In this document: piece after piece, positions 1-8,773 of the stretch
Layout: each line of letters begins with the position of its first letter
Position numbering within the stretch: position 1 is the first letter of the stretch
From: Sphaerisporangium siamense
GTDB taxonomy: Bacteria > Actinomycetota > Actinomycetes > Streptosporangiales > Streptosporangiaceae
NCBI RefSeq assembly: GCF_014205275.1
Contig: NZ_JACHND010000001.1
Location: 7,130,001 to 7,194,000, forward strand
Reading direction: 5' to 3'
Length of the DNA: 64,000 bases
Program-made: the position numbers and the translations under genes
Notes under the pieces: model-generated
The model's input: the letters and a program-made list of their open reading frames with translations, nothing else
What the model was told of the DNA's origin: nothing
The model's database searches: none

Positions 1-35
1 TCGGGCGGCGCGCGTCCGCCCTCCTGCACACGGCG

Positions 36-1361
36 GTGGCGCGGCGCCTCGCCTGGGCCGTCTCGTCGGCCGCGGCGCTCGCGCTGGTCGCCCTCGGCGC
101 GCAGACCGGCAGGAACGCCGCCTGCGCGACCACGCTCACCGGCCCGTACGGCGGCGGGGTGCGCGGGCTCGCGGCGGGGTCCCTGCCGCCGCGAGCACGG
201 CCGGGGGACGAGTGCTCCCTGGCGGGCGCGGTGAGGGACGGCCTGCTCGCGGCGGTGTCGGCGCAGGAGTACGCGGGCTCGGCCGCCTGCGGGGCGTACC
301 TGGACGTCGCGGGCCCGCTGGGCGTGGTGCGCGTCCAGGTGGTGGGCCGGTGCCGGACGTGCGCGCCGGGCGAGGTGGACCTCAGCGGCCCGGCGTACGC
401 CCGCATCGCCTCCCCGGGGCGGCGCGTGGTGCCGGTCGGGTACCGCACGGTGCGCAACCCGGCGGTGGCGATGCCGGTGGCGTTCCGGCTCAGGCAGGGG
501 TCCTCGGCGCGCCGGCTGGCCATCCAGGTGGTCGACCACGGCAACCCGCTGGTGCGGCTGGAGGTCCTGCGCGACGGGCGCTGGGTGGAGCTGTCGCGGG
601 ACGCGGGCAACTACTGGGTCGCCGGGCGCGGCGCGGGCCCCGGCCCGTTCGTCGTGCGGATCACCGACGTGTACGGCCAGCGGCTCACGGCCTCCGGCAT
701 CCGCCTGACCGGCGGCGGGCTGCAGCGCACCCCGTACCGGTTGTACGCCCCGGCGGAGGCGTCGCCGCCTCCTCCCACGCGCACGGCCACGGGCAGGCGG
801 GCGGCGGCGGTCCCCTCGCCCGAGCCGTCGCCGCCCGCGGACGGCGACGCGGCGGCGCCCCGGGAGACCACGACCTCCCCGGCGACCGAGCCCCACGGGG
901 CCTCGCGGGATCCCGGTTCCCGGGGCGGCGCGCGGAACCCCGGATCCGGCGCGCCCGCCCAGGAACCTCGCGGGCCGTCTCAGAGGCCCCGCGTGGCTGC
1001 CGACGGGTCCGGCACGGTCGCCCAGGGGTCCGGCACGGTCGCCCAGGGGTCCGGCACGGTCGCCCAGGGGTCCGGTGCGGTCGCCCACGGGCCGGGCGCC
1101 GTCTCCCATGGGCAGGAGGGCCGTCCGGTCGCGGCGACGCCGGCCCCGCATCCTTACGGGTCCGCCGGCCGGGCGCGGGGCGAGGCCTTGAACGGCAGCA
1201 CTGACGGCGGCACGGAAGGCGGCTCGCATGGCGGCGCGGACGGCACCGCGCCGTTCCCACGGACCGGCCACCCGGGCGACCCGCGACGACCGGAGACGCT
1301 CCTGCCGGGTGGTCCCGTGCCGCTGGCGGCCCTGCCGTCCGCGCCGCCGTTCTTCTGCTGA
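36..1361 (+). CDS. Expansin-like secreted protein with repeat-rich C-terminal tail
   Basis: Probably a secreted, non-hydrolytic cell-wall-loosening protein of the bacterial expansin (EXLX1/YoaJ) type. A hydrophobic N-terminus (about residues 5-22) looks like a signal peptide. Residues 34-125 form a double-psi beta-barrel with a paired-Cys motif (GRCRTCAPGEVDLS) whose Asp matches the conserved expansin Asp. Residues 130-230 resemble expansin domain 2 (NYWVAGRGAGPGPF). The last 200 residues are Pro/Ser/Thr/Gly-rich, including five 7-residue repeats, and look disordered. The chosen GTG start is not secure: the frame is open back to base 3, so the true start may lie outside the window. The fold assignment comes from motif pattern only; wall loosening is known of the family, not shown here. 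Confidence 0.72.
   Translation: MARRLAWAVSSAAALALVALGAQTGRNAACATTLTGPYGGGVRGLAAGSLPPRARPGDECSLAGAVRDGLLAAVSAQEYAGSAACGAYLDVAGPLGVVRVQVVGRCRTCAPGEVDLSGPAYARIASPGRRVVPVGYRTVRNPAVAMPVAFRLRQGSSARRLAIQVVDHGNPLVRLEVLRDGRWVELSRDAGNYWVAGRGAGPGPFVVRITDVYGQRLTASGIRLTGGGLQRTPYRLYAPAEASPPPPTRTATGRRAAAVPSPEPSPPADGDAAAPRETTTSPATEPHGASRDPGSRGGARNPGSGAPAQEPRGPSQRPRVAADGSGTVAQGSGTVAQGSGTVAQGSGAVAHGPGAVSHGQEGRPVAATPAPHPYGSAGRARGEALNGSTDGGTEGGSHGGADGTAPFPRTGHPGDPRRPETLLPGGPVPLAALPSAPPFFC
1005..1109 (+). repeat. 21-bp tandem repeat, five copies, inside the expansin-like gene
   Basis: Five in-frame 21-bp units encode GSGTVAQ three times, then GSGAVAH and GPGAVSH. The first three DNA units are identical and the last two diverge, which suggests recent expansion by slippage in a linker. 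Confidence 0.9.
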
Positions 1362-1377
1362 GCTCCCGGCACCGCGC

Positions 1378-2343
1378 TCAGGAGCCGCAGGCCAGGGCGT
1401 CGCCGGTGGGGGTGCGGCGGTAGAGGACCTCGCGGCCGAGGCGGCGGCGGGCGACCAGGCCGTTGCCGCTGAGCACGGACAGGTGCTGCGAGACGGCGCC
1501 GGGCGTGAGCGACATGCGCCGGGCCAGCGCCGTCGTGGACGCCGGGTCGCGCAGCGAGAGCAGGAGCTGGGCGCGGGTCCTGCCGATGAGGGAGGCCAGG
1601 GCCTCGGGCGCGGGCGGCGGACCGTCGTCCCAGAGCGTGCCGATGCCGCGGGCCGGGTAGACGAGCATGGCATGGTAGGGCGCGGTCATGGTGGCGATGT
1701 CGGGCCAGCGGAACGCGCTCGGCACGAGCAGCAGGCCGTCGCCGCCCAGCCCGCCGGAGTGGCCGCAGCCGCCGGTGGTCGTGGTCAGCCGGTCGCCGTG
1801 CCAGTGGACGGCGGCGTGCAGGTCGGCGAACAGCTCGTGCGCGCCGCCGGTGGCGAGCCGCCGTGACCGCCACATCACGTCGGCCTCCAGCAGGCCGTAC
1901 ACGCGCGGCCAGAACTCGGAGAGGGCCAGCTCCCAGTACGCGTCGAGCGTGCCGGCCACCCGGCGGACCCCCGCGACCGGGTCGGCGCGGAACCGCGCGA
2001 TGGCCTGCCGGTCTGGGGTCTCCACCCGTCCCGCCTCCTCGGCGGCCTTCTCGGGGACGGCCCTTCGGACGCGGTCGAGCTCGGCGGCGAAGTCGGGAAG
2101 GGGGGTGTCCGGCGGCGGGGTGAGGAAGTCGGCCATGTAGCCGCGCGCGGGCACCAGGGCGAGCAGCTCGGACAGGTCGAGCGCGCCGAGCCGGGGCCGT
2201 ACCGCGCGCAGCCAGGGCAGGTGCACGGAGTGGCGGGCGGGGGCGTGCAGCACGCGCAGGCTGGCCACGAGCTCCCACATCGGGGAGAAGGCGAAGCGCA
2301 GCCGCGCCACGTCGCCGGCCGCGAACCGCCACTCGACGCTCAT
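1378..2343 (-). CDS. ArsR-type winged-helix transcriptional regulator with long N-terminal domain
   Basis: About 321 residues. The C-terminal 65 residues form a winged helix-turn-helix of ArsR type (STTALARRMSLTPGAVSQHL, then a wing with GREVLYRRTP). The larger N-terminal part resembles the domain annotated DUF5937 in actinomycete ArsR proteins, of unknown ligand. I start it at ATG 2343 (MSVEWRF), because an upstream in-frame start would read through the palindrome at 2364-2381. It is divergent from an MFS exporter 78 bases away, which suggests it represses that pump and itself. Its stop lies 16 bases from that of the convergent expansin gene. Confidence 0.8.
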   Translation of the reverse strand: MSVEWRFAAGDVARLRFAFSPMWELVASLRVLHAPARHSVHLPWLRAVRPRLGALDLSELLALVPARGYMADFLTPPPDTPLPDFAAELDRVRRAVPEKAAEEAGRVETPDRQAIARFRADPVAGVRRVAGTLDAYWELALSEFWPRVYGLLEADVMWRSRRLATGGAHELFADLHAAVHWHGDRLTTTTGGCGHSGGLGGDGLLLVPSAFRWPDIATMTAPYHAMLVYPARGIGTLWDDGPPPAPEALASLIGRTRAQLLLSLRDPASTTALARRMSLTPGAVSQHLSVLSGNGLVARRRLGREVLYRRTPTGDALACGS

Positions 2344-2363
2344 TACGGCACCGCCCCCCGACG

Positions 2364-2381
2364 TTTTAGTGTGCGCTAAAA
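2364..2381. promoter_or_regulatory. Candidate ArsR operator between divergent regulator and MFS gene
   Basis: An 18-bp inverted repeat, TTTTAG-n6-CTAAAA, in otherwise GC-rich DNA, 20 bases upstream of the regulator ATG and 40 bases upstream of the MFS start. Its position fits one operator controlling both genes. Binding is inferred. Confidence 0.6.
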
Positions 2382-2421
2382 GATTGGCACGGCACACGCC
2401 CGAGGCTCAACGCTTGTCCGC

Positions 2422-3633
2422 GTGACCACCCGAACCCACAGCCCCCGCCCCAAGCCGTCGTCCCTGCTCGGATCCAGGATCGGAGGGTTCCCGCGCGCCT
2501 TCTGGGTCCTGTTCGGCGGCACCTTCGTCAACCGGCTCGGCACCATGGTCGAGCCGTTCATCGGCGTCTACCTGACGCAGGCGCACGGCATGTCCCTGGC
2601 CACGGCCGGCCTGGTGTTGGCGGTGTTCGGGGTGGGGTCGCTGTTCTCGCAGCTCGTCGCGGGCTGGCTGGCCGACCATGTGGGACGCAGGGCGACCCTC
2701 ACCGGCGGCATGCTGGCGACGGCCGCGTGCATGATCCTCCTCGGGTACAGCACGTCGCTGCCGGCGATCGTGGCGGTGATGGCGGTGCTGGGCCTGGTCG
2801 TGGACGCCTACCGGCCGGCCTCACAGGCGCTGGTGGCCGACCTGATCCCGGCCCACGACCGGCCGCGCGCGTTCGGGCTGCTGTTCTGGGCCATCAACCT
2901 GGGGTTCGCGGTGGCCATGATCGCCGGAGGGTCGCTGGCCCAGGCGGGTTTCGTCTGGCTGTTCTGGATCGACGCGGTGTCCTCGCTGATCTTCGGTTTC
3001 CTGGTGTGGCGGGCGGTGCCGGAGACCCGGCCCGAACGCGCGGAGCAGGCGGGCGGGTTCCGCGAGGCGCTGAAGGACCGGCTGATGGTCGTGTTCGTGG
3101 TCACCTCGCTGCTGTACGCGTTCGTCTACCTGCAGGCGTACTCGACGCTGCCGCTGGCGGTCGCCGGGCAGGGGCTGTCCACCACCGCCTACGGGCTGGC
3201 GATCTCGGTCAACGGCATCCTGATCGTGCTGGTGCAGCCGCTGGTGGGGCCGTGGCTGAACAGGCACGACCCCGGGCGCACGCTGGCGGTGGGCATGGCC
3301 GTGGTGGGCGCGGGGTTCGCGCTGATGGCGCTGGTGTCGACGACGGCGGGGTACGCGGCGGCGGTCGCGGTGTGGACGCTCGGCGAGGTGATCACGGCGG
3401 GCATGGCGGGCGCGGTGGTGGCGGCGCTCGCCCCGCCGCACCTGCGCGGGCGCTACAGCGGGCTGTTCGGGTTCGCCTGGTCGGCGGGCGGGCTGCTCGC
3501 GCCGCTGGCGGGCACCCGCCTGCTGGCGATCGGCCATGAGGCGCTGTGGGTCTCGGTGGGCGCGGTGGGGCTGGTCGCCGCCGCGGGCCAGTTCGCGATC
3601 GCGCCCGCGATCCGCCGCCGCTCCGCCGCCTGA
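2422..3633 (+). CDS. MFS transporter (DHA1-type drug exporter)
   Basis: A 403-residue integral membrane protein with about 12 predicted transmembrane segments, the usual size for a 12-TM drug:H+ antiporter. After TM2 it carries the MFS signature loop GWLADHVGRRATL. Typical helices include FWVLFGGTFVNRLG (TM1) and FAWSAGGLLAPLAG (late C-terminal half). The GTG start has no strong ribosome site, so the mRNA may be nearly leaderless. Divergence from an ArsR-type regulator across a palindrome suggests substrate-induced efflux. The substrate cannot be told from sequence. Confidence 0.85.
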   Translation: MTTRTHSPRPKPSSLLGSRIGGFPRAFWVLFGGTFVNRLGTMVEPFIGVYLTQAHGMSLATAGLVLAVFGVGSLFSQLVAGWLADHVGRRATLTGGMLATAACMILLGYSTSLPAIVAVMAVLGLVVDAYRPASQALVADLIPAHDRPRAFGLLFWAINLGFAVAMIAGGSLAQAGFVWLFWIDAVSSLIFGFLVWRAVPETRPERAEQAGGFREALKDRLMVVFVVTSLLYAFVYLQAYSTLPLAVAGQGLSTTAYGLAISVNGILIVLVQPLVGPWLNRHDPGRTLAVGMAVVGAGFALMALVSTTAGYAAAVAVWTLGEVITAGMAGAVVAALAPPHLRGRYSGLFGFAWSAGGLLAPLAGTRLLAIGHEALWVSVGAVGLVAAAGQFAIAPAIRRRSAA

Positions 3634-3790
3634 CCGGTCCGCCCCGCCCCGGCAAAGCCGTCACCTCCCATTAAGTACCGCGTATCAGTTGAAATGCGAT
3701 ATCAACCGGTCATTGATCGGGCGTTATACGAAGTCCCATACTTTCCGGATGCCTCCCGCACGGACCTGGGAGCGCAGAGGGGGACGGGGC

Positions 3791-5845
3791 ATGCGGCGGC
3801 TTGGATGGATGGGCTGGACCGCGGTGGCGGTCGCGACCGCGTCGGCGACGATCGTCGCCGCGGGGCTGGCCGTGCGCCTGCAGATTCCGGTGGCGGACCG
3901 GATACGTCCGGGCGTGGTGACCGGCGACGACGTGGTGGGCGTGGCCTACCCGTTGCTCGGCCTGCTGCTGACGCTGCGCAGGCCCCGCCTGCTGCCGGCG
4001 TGGCTCATGCTCGGCGGCGGCCTCGCCACCGCGACGCTCTGCCTGTCCCAGGGCTTCTACGAGCAGGCGCACCTCGCGGGCGACCGGACGTCCGTGACCC
4101 TCATCGGCGACTACAACGCCGCCATGGGCGCGGTGTGCATCGTCTGCGTCGACCTGCTGATCCCCCTGCTGTTCCCGGACGGCCGCCTGCCCTCCCGCCG
4201 CTGGCGGCCGGTGGCCGTGTTCGCCGTCGGGACGATCGTCGTGCTGGCGTTCCTGCACGTCGTGCGGCCCTCGGCGCCCGGCTCCCCCAACCCCCTCGCG
4301 GTCCCCTTCCTCGCGCCGCTGGCCGAGCTGACCGCCGCGCCGGACGTGGACTGGTACCTCGTCGCCGAGGGCCTGTGCCTGCTGTCCCTGCTGGACCGTT
4401 TCCGGACCACGGACGCCGCGGGCCGGCGCCAGATCGGCTGGCTGCTGTACGCGGTCGCCGCCAACTGGGCCGTGGAGGAGTGGATGCCGTTCTCCGTGCC
4501 CGCCATGCTGACGACGGCCGCGATCCCCGTCGCCGTGGCGGTCGCCGTGACCCGCTACCGCCTGTACGGCATCGACACGCTGGTCAGCCGCACGCTGATC
4601 GCGGCCGGGCTGGTCGGCGCGGTCGGCGCCGTCTACTTCGCGGTCAGCACGCTCGGCCTGGTCGCGGCCGGGCTCGGGCAGCTCGCCGGCCTCGCCGCCG
4701 CCCTGTTCGCGGGCGCGGCGTTCCAGCCGCTGCGGCGCGCGCTGCGGCGGCTCGTCGACCTGGCCTTCTACGGGCACAGCGGCGACCCGCGCCGGCTGGC
4801 CGAGCGGCTCACCATGGAGGTGCACAGCGCCGACCCCGCGGGCGCGCTGGCGGCCGTGGTCGCGACCGCGCGCGACAGCCTGAACGTGTCCGGCGTGACC
4901 GTGGAGGTGGCCGGGGGGCGTCCCGGGCGCGTGGCGATCGGGACGGTCGGCGCCGCGCCCCGCGAGGTGCCGCTGGTCTGGCACGGCGAACCCGTCGGCC
5001 GCATGCTCATCGGCCGCCCCGGCCCGCGCCGGTTCCCCCGCGCCTACGACGAGCGGATGATCGCGACGCTCACGCCGTTCGCGGCCGACGTGGCCCACGC
5101 CGCGCGCATGGCCGCCGACCTGCAGCGCTCACGCGAGCGCATCCTCGCCGCGCGTGAGGAGGAGCGCCGCCGCCTGCGCCGCGACCTGCACGACGGCCTC
5201 GGCCAGGCCCTCGGCGACATGTCCATGTCGGTCACGGTCGCCAGGAAGCTGCTGCGCGACTCGCCGGAGTCGGCCGAGCCGCTGCTCGCCCGGCTGCGCG
5301 GCGGCATGGACCGGATCACCCAGGAGATCCGCGAGCTGGTCTACGGCCTGCGCCCGCCCGCGCTGGACGACCTCGGCCTCGCCCTGGCCGTCGGACGCCT
5401 GGCCGAGCCGGACGCGCGGGTGGAGGCGCGCGGCGACCTGGGCGGGCTGCCCGCGGCGGTCGAGGTGGCGGCCTACCGGATCGCGCAGGAGGCGCTGACC
5501 AACGCCCGCCGCCACGCCCGGGCCTCCTCGATCCTGGTGGAGCTGTCCCGCTCCCCCGAGGCGCTGTGCCTGCGCGTCCGCGACGACGGCGCCGGGCTCG
5601 CGCCGGACGCGCGCGGGGGCGTGGGGCTGGCGTCCATGCGCGAGCGCGCGGCCGAGCTGGGCGGGACCTGCGCGGTCACCTCCGCGCCCGGCGAGGGGAC
5701 CGTGGTCGAGGTCGTGCTCCCCGTGTCGGAGGACTCGGCTCCCGCCCCCGAGTCCGGCGGACCAGCGGGGCCGCCGCCGGAGACGCCTCCGCGCCCGGAG
5801 ACGTTCCTCCAGGCTGCGGGGCTGGAGGCCCTCGGCCGGGCGTGA
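3791..5845 (+). CDS. Membrane sensor histidine kinase, NarL/LiaS class (HK-A of a tandem pair)
   Basis: 684 residues. The N-terminal ~300 residues hold about eight hydrophobic segments. A GAF-like linker follows, then a HisKA_3 dimerization domain with the phospho-acceptor in RRDLHDGLGQAL (His467) and a HATPase domain (EALTNARRHARA N-box, RDDGAGL G1 box, GVGLASMRERA). The start is ATG 3791; the open frame extends further upstream but overlaps the MFS gene and lacks a better start. There is no response regulator beside it. The next gene is a full-length paralogue, with shared stretches such as RYRLYGIDT and FQPLRR. The partner regulator may be an orphan elsewhere (for example 51574-52242 or the SARP fusion at 10697); that is inference. 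Confidence 0.88.
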   Translation: MRRLGWMGWTAVAVATASATIVAAGLAVRLQIPVADRIRPGVVTGDDVVGVAYPLLGLLLTLRRPRLLPAWLMLGGGLATATLCLSQGFYEQAHLAGDRTSVTLIGDYNAAMGAVCIVCVDLLIPLLFPDGRLPSRRWRPVAVFAVGTIVVLAFLHVVRPSAPGSPNPLAVPFLAPLAELTAAPDVDWYLVAEGLCLLSLLDRFRTTDAAGRRQIGWLLYAVAANWAVEEWMPFSVPAMLTTAAIPVAVAVAVTRYRLYGIDTLVSRTLIAAGLVGAVGAVYFAVSTLGLVAAGLGQLAGLAAALFAGAAFQPLRRALRRLVDLAFYGHSGDPRRLAERLTMEVHSADPAGALAAVVATARDSLNVSGVTVEVAGGRPGRVAIGTVGAAPREVPLVWHGEPVGRMLIGRPGPRRFPRAYDERMIATLTPFAADVAHAARMAADLQRSRERILAAREEERRRLRRDLHDGLGQALGDMSMSVTVARKLLRDSPESAEPLLARLRGGMDRITQEIRELVYGLRPPALDDLGLALAVGRLAEPDARVEARGDLGGLPAAVEVAAYRIAQEALTNARRHARASSILVELSRSPEALCLRVRDDGAGLAPDARGGVGLASMRERAAELGGTCAVTSAPGEGTVVEVVLPVSEDSAPAPESGGPAGPPPETPPRPETFLQAAGLEALGRA

Positions 5846-5965
5846 CCCGGACGGCCGGGGCGACCCGACACGGCTCAATGGACGAAATATCGCTTCTTGT
5901 CGGCCCATAATTCGGTGATGCCGGAAACCACGCGAACGGTACCGGCCCAGGGAAAGGTGCACGGA

Positions 5966-7933
5966 ATGGTCAGGATCACGGCGGCGCGCGCGGTGGCCGT
6001 CGTCACGGCGGTGGCGTCCCCTTTCATGGTCATCGCCGGGCTGATCATCTACATCAGGCTCCCGGGGGCATGGCGGCCCGACGTCCCGGCCAACCCCGAC
6101 TTCGCCGCCGGGCTCACGATCCCCCCGGTCGGCGCGTTCCTCGTCTTCCACCGGCCCCGGCTGATCATGGCGTGGCTGATGTGCGGCGGCGGGTTCGGCG
6201 CGGCGATGGACCAGTTCTTCGGCATGATGACCCTCCGCCTGGCCGCCGACGGCGACCTGATACTCGCCGGGTACATCCGCTACCTCTCCCTCGTCGGATG
6301 GTTCGCGGCCGGTTTCTGCCTGGCGGTCCTGCTGCCGCTCCTCTCCCCCGACGGACGGCTGCCCTCACGCCGCTGGCGGGCGGTCGTGGCCCTCGGCCTC
6401 CTCGCCACCGGCCTGGAGTTGTTCCGCGCGTTCACCAGGCCCGCGCCGATCAACACCCGGCGACCGGCCCTGGTGGCCAACCCCCTCGCCATCGAGGCGC
6501 TGCGGCCATACCAGGAACTGATCAGCCAGATCGCCTGGATCGGCATCTTCGGCGCGGTCGTGCTGGCGCTGCTCTCGCTGGTCGTGCGCTTCCGGCGCGC
6601 CGACCCGGTCACCCGGCGTCAGATCGCCTGGCCCCTCGTCGCGCTCACCGGGTACGTGGTCTTCCTGCTGATGGGCGAGCGGGCCTGGTTCCTCGCCGTG
6701 CTGTGGGCCGCGCTCATACCCGTCGCGATCGCGTTCTCCGTGATGCGCTACCGCCTGTACGGCATCGACACGATCGTCAGCCGCGCCGTCGTCGCCGGTG
6801 GCATCATCGCCGTGGTCAGCGGCATCTACTTCGGGGCCGGCGGGCTCGCCGGGCTCGTGGTGTCCGGACGCCACCAGATCGGCGGGCTGGTCGCCGCCCT
6901 GTTCGCGGGCGCGTTCTTCCAGCCGCTGCGCCGGACCTTCCAGCGCCTCGTGGACCGGGCGATGTACGGCCGGGTCGGCGATCCGCGGCTGCTGGCCGAC
7001 CGGCTCACCCAGGAGGTGAGCAGCGCCGACCCCGCCAACGCGCTGTCCTCGGTCGTCGCCGTCCTGCGCGACGGCCTCGCCGTCCAGGGCGCCGCGGTCG
7101 AGGTCGTGGGCGGCAGGCCCGCGTACGTCGAGAGCGGCCACGTCGGCGACGCGCCGCGGCGGATCCCGCTGGTCTGGCACGGCGAGACCGTCGGCCGCCT
7201 GCTGCTCGGGCCGCCGGGACCGCGCCGCTTCGCCGCCGCGCACGACGAACGGGTGATCGGCACGCTCGCCCCGTACGCCGCCGACGTGGCGCACGCCGTC
7301 CGCATGGCCGCCGACCTGCAACGCTCCCGCCACCAGATCCTCAGCGCCCGCGAGGAGGAGCGCCGCCGCCTGCGCCGCGACCTGCACGACGGGCTCGGGC
7401 AGACCCTGTCCACGATGGCGATGACGATCAACATGGCCCGCAGCAGCCTGAGGAAGTCCCCCGACTCGGCCGACACGCTTCTTCGGGACCTGCGCACCGG
7501 CATGGACGCGGTGTCCGGCGACATCCGCCAGCTCGTCTACGGCCTGCGCCCGCCCGCGCTCGACGACCTCGGCCTCGCCGGGGCCGTGCGCGCCCTGGCC
7601 GCGGAAGGGCCGCCCCCCACCCTCGTGGAGACCTTCGGCGACCTCGCCACCTTGCCCGCCGCCGTGGAGGTCGCCGCGTACCGCATCGTCCAGGAGGCCC
7701 TGACCAACGTGCGCCGGCACGCCCGCGCCGCGGGCGCCGTCATCACCTTGGACCGCGCCGCCGACGTCCTGCGCCTGCGCGTCCGCGACGACGGCGCCGG
7801 CCTCCCCGACCGTCTCCGCGCCGGAGTGGGCCTCCACTCCATGCGCGAACGCGCCGCCGAACTCGGCGGCACCTGCACCACCTCCCCCGCCCCCGGCGGC
7901 GGCACCGTCGTCGAAGCGGTCCTCCCCCTGTGA
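5966..7933 (+). CDS. Membrane sensor histidine kinase, NarL/LiaS class (HK-B of a tandem pair)
   Basis: 655 residues, collinear with the preceding kinase: several membrane helices (residues ~5-290, ending RYRLYGIDTIVSRAVVA), a GAF-like linker, HisKA_3 with LHDGLGQTL (His474), and HATPase with EALTNVRRHARAAG and GVGLHSMRERAAELGG. The start ATG 5966 is chosen because GGGAAAGG lies about 8 bases upstream; an ATG at 5918 and a TTG at 5897 are in frame. It lies 120 bases after HK-A, same strand, and looks like a tandem duplication. The sensory segments have diverged more than the kinase core, which suggests different stimuli. No cognate regulator adjoins. Confidence 0.88.
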   Translation: MVRITAARAVAVVTAVASPFMVIAGLIIYIRLPGAWRPDVPANPDFAAGLTIPPVGAFLVFHRPRLIMAWLMCGGGFGAAMDQFFGMMTLRLAADGDLILAGYIRYLSLVGWFAAGFCLAVLLPLLSPDGRLPSRRWRAVVALGLLATGLELFRAFTRPAPINTRRPALVANPLAIEALRPYQELISQIAWIGIFGAVVLALLSLVVRFRRADPVTRRQIAWPLVALTGYVVFLLMGERAWFLAVLWAALIPVAIAFSVMRYRLYGIDTIVSRAVVAGGIIAVVSGIYFGAGGLAGLVVSGRHQIGGLVAALFAGAFFQPLRRTFQRLVDRAMYGRVGDPRLLADRLTQEVSSADPANALSSVVAVLRDGLAVQGAAVEVVGGRPAYVESGHVGDAPRRIPLVWHGETVGRLLLGPPGPRRFAAAHDERVIGTLAPYAADVAHAVRMAADLQRSRHQILSAREEERRRLRRDLHDGLGQTLSTMAMTINMARSSLRKSPDSADTLLRDLRTGMDAVSGDIRQLVYGLRPPALDDLGLAGAVRALAAEGPPPTLVETFGDLATLPAAVEVAAYRIVQEALTNVRRHARAAGAVITLDRAADVLRLRVRDDGAGLPDRLRAGVGLHSMRERAAELGGTCTTSPAPGGGTVVEAVLPL

Positions 7934-7987
7934 CCGACCGCCCCGGGAGAACACGCCGAATCCTCAAGATCGGCGGCGGCCGGTCAC
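7930..7987. terminator. Inverted repeat between convergent genes, candidate bidirectional terminator
   Basis: Arms 7930-7942 and 7975-7987 pair over 12 of 13 bases with a 32-base loop. They lie exactly between the stop of HK-B and the stop of the convergent P-loop gene. There is no T-tract, as is usual in high-GC actinomycetes. Confidence 0.45.
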
Positions 7988-8019
7988 GGTGACGTCGGGT
8001 GTCGGAACGCCTCTGCCGA

Positions 8020-8715
8020 TCAGGACTTGCGATCTTGCTCTGGGAGGTAGGGGCTGAAATGGTCGGCGACGATGCCCGCGATCGCGGCGGCGTCGCCGGA
8101 ACCGTCGACTTCGATCACGCGGATGCCGAGCCGGCGGGCGGTGCGGACGGCGTCCTCCGCGACGAGGCGATCCCGGGTGAGGCGGTTGGCCTGCGCGCGG
8201 GCCGGATCGCTGAGGCGGTGCCCGAGCGAGGCGGCGCGCGGTAGTTCTCGCAGTTGGTGCCGGCGGAACTCTGGCGTGGGCACCATGACGACCATCCGGC
8301 GCGGTGAGTCGATGATGGGGGCGACGAGTTCGGGGCGCAGTCCCCAGCCTTCGGCGATGATCGGGTGGCCTGACACGAGCGCGCGCAGGTCGTCCAGGGC
8401 CCACTCGAACCGCTCCGGGAAACCGGCCAGGGTCGCGGCGGCCATCGCTTCCGGGGTGGTGTGCACCCACACCTTGTCCGGGTCGGGCTCGGCGGCGGGC
8501 TCGCCGAGCCCGACGCGACGGGCGATCCGGCGAGCGTTGTGACCGCGGGCGTCGTGGTAGTCGTAGTTATAGACGGTGACGCCGTACTCGACGGCCAAGA
8601 GCCGGGCCACGGTCGACTTCCCGGCCCACTGTCCACCCCCGATCCACAATGCCCGGCGCAACGTACCGAAGGGATCCCGGACTTCGCCGTCCGCAAGGGA
8701 GTCATGGCCGGTCAT
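8020..8715 (-). CDS. P-loop NTPase / small-molecule kinase-like protein
   Basis: 231 residues with an N-terminal Walker A motif GGGQWAGKST (about residue 27) and the overall shape of AAA_33/uridine-kinase-like P-loop kinases found beside actinomycete resistance and metabolic genes. YNYDYHDARGHN downstream resembles their substrate-lid region, and a basic HRLSDPARAQANR stretch could be a lid. The start ATG 8715 has AGGAGG about 8 bases upstream. It lies 58 bases after the Vat-like acetyltransferase on the same strand, so the two may be co-transcribed under the same TetR. The substrate is unknown; phosphorylation of a drug is possible but not supported beyond context. Confidence 0.6.
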   Translation of the reverse strand: MTGHDSLADGEVRDPFGTLRRALWIGGGQWAGKSTVARLLAVEYGVTVYNYDYHDARGHNARRIARRVGLGEPAAEPDPDKVWVHTTPEAMAAATLAGFPERFEWALDDLRALVSGHPIIAEGWGLRPELVAPIIDSPRRMVVMVPTPEFRRHQLRELPRAASLGHRLSDPARAQANRLTRDRLVAEDAVRTARRLGIRVIEVDGSGDAAAIAGIVADHFSPYLPEQDRKS

Positions 8716-8773
8716 CTGATGTCCTCCTGTGTCGTGAACGGTCTGCTCCCTGGCGGCGGGCCAACGCACCGGC

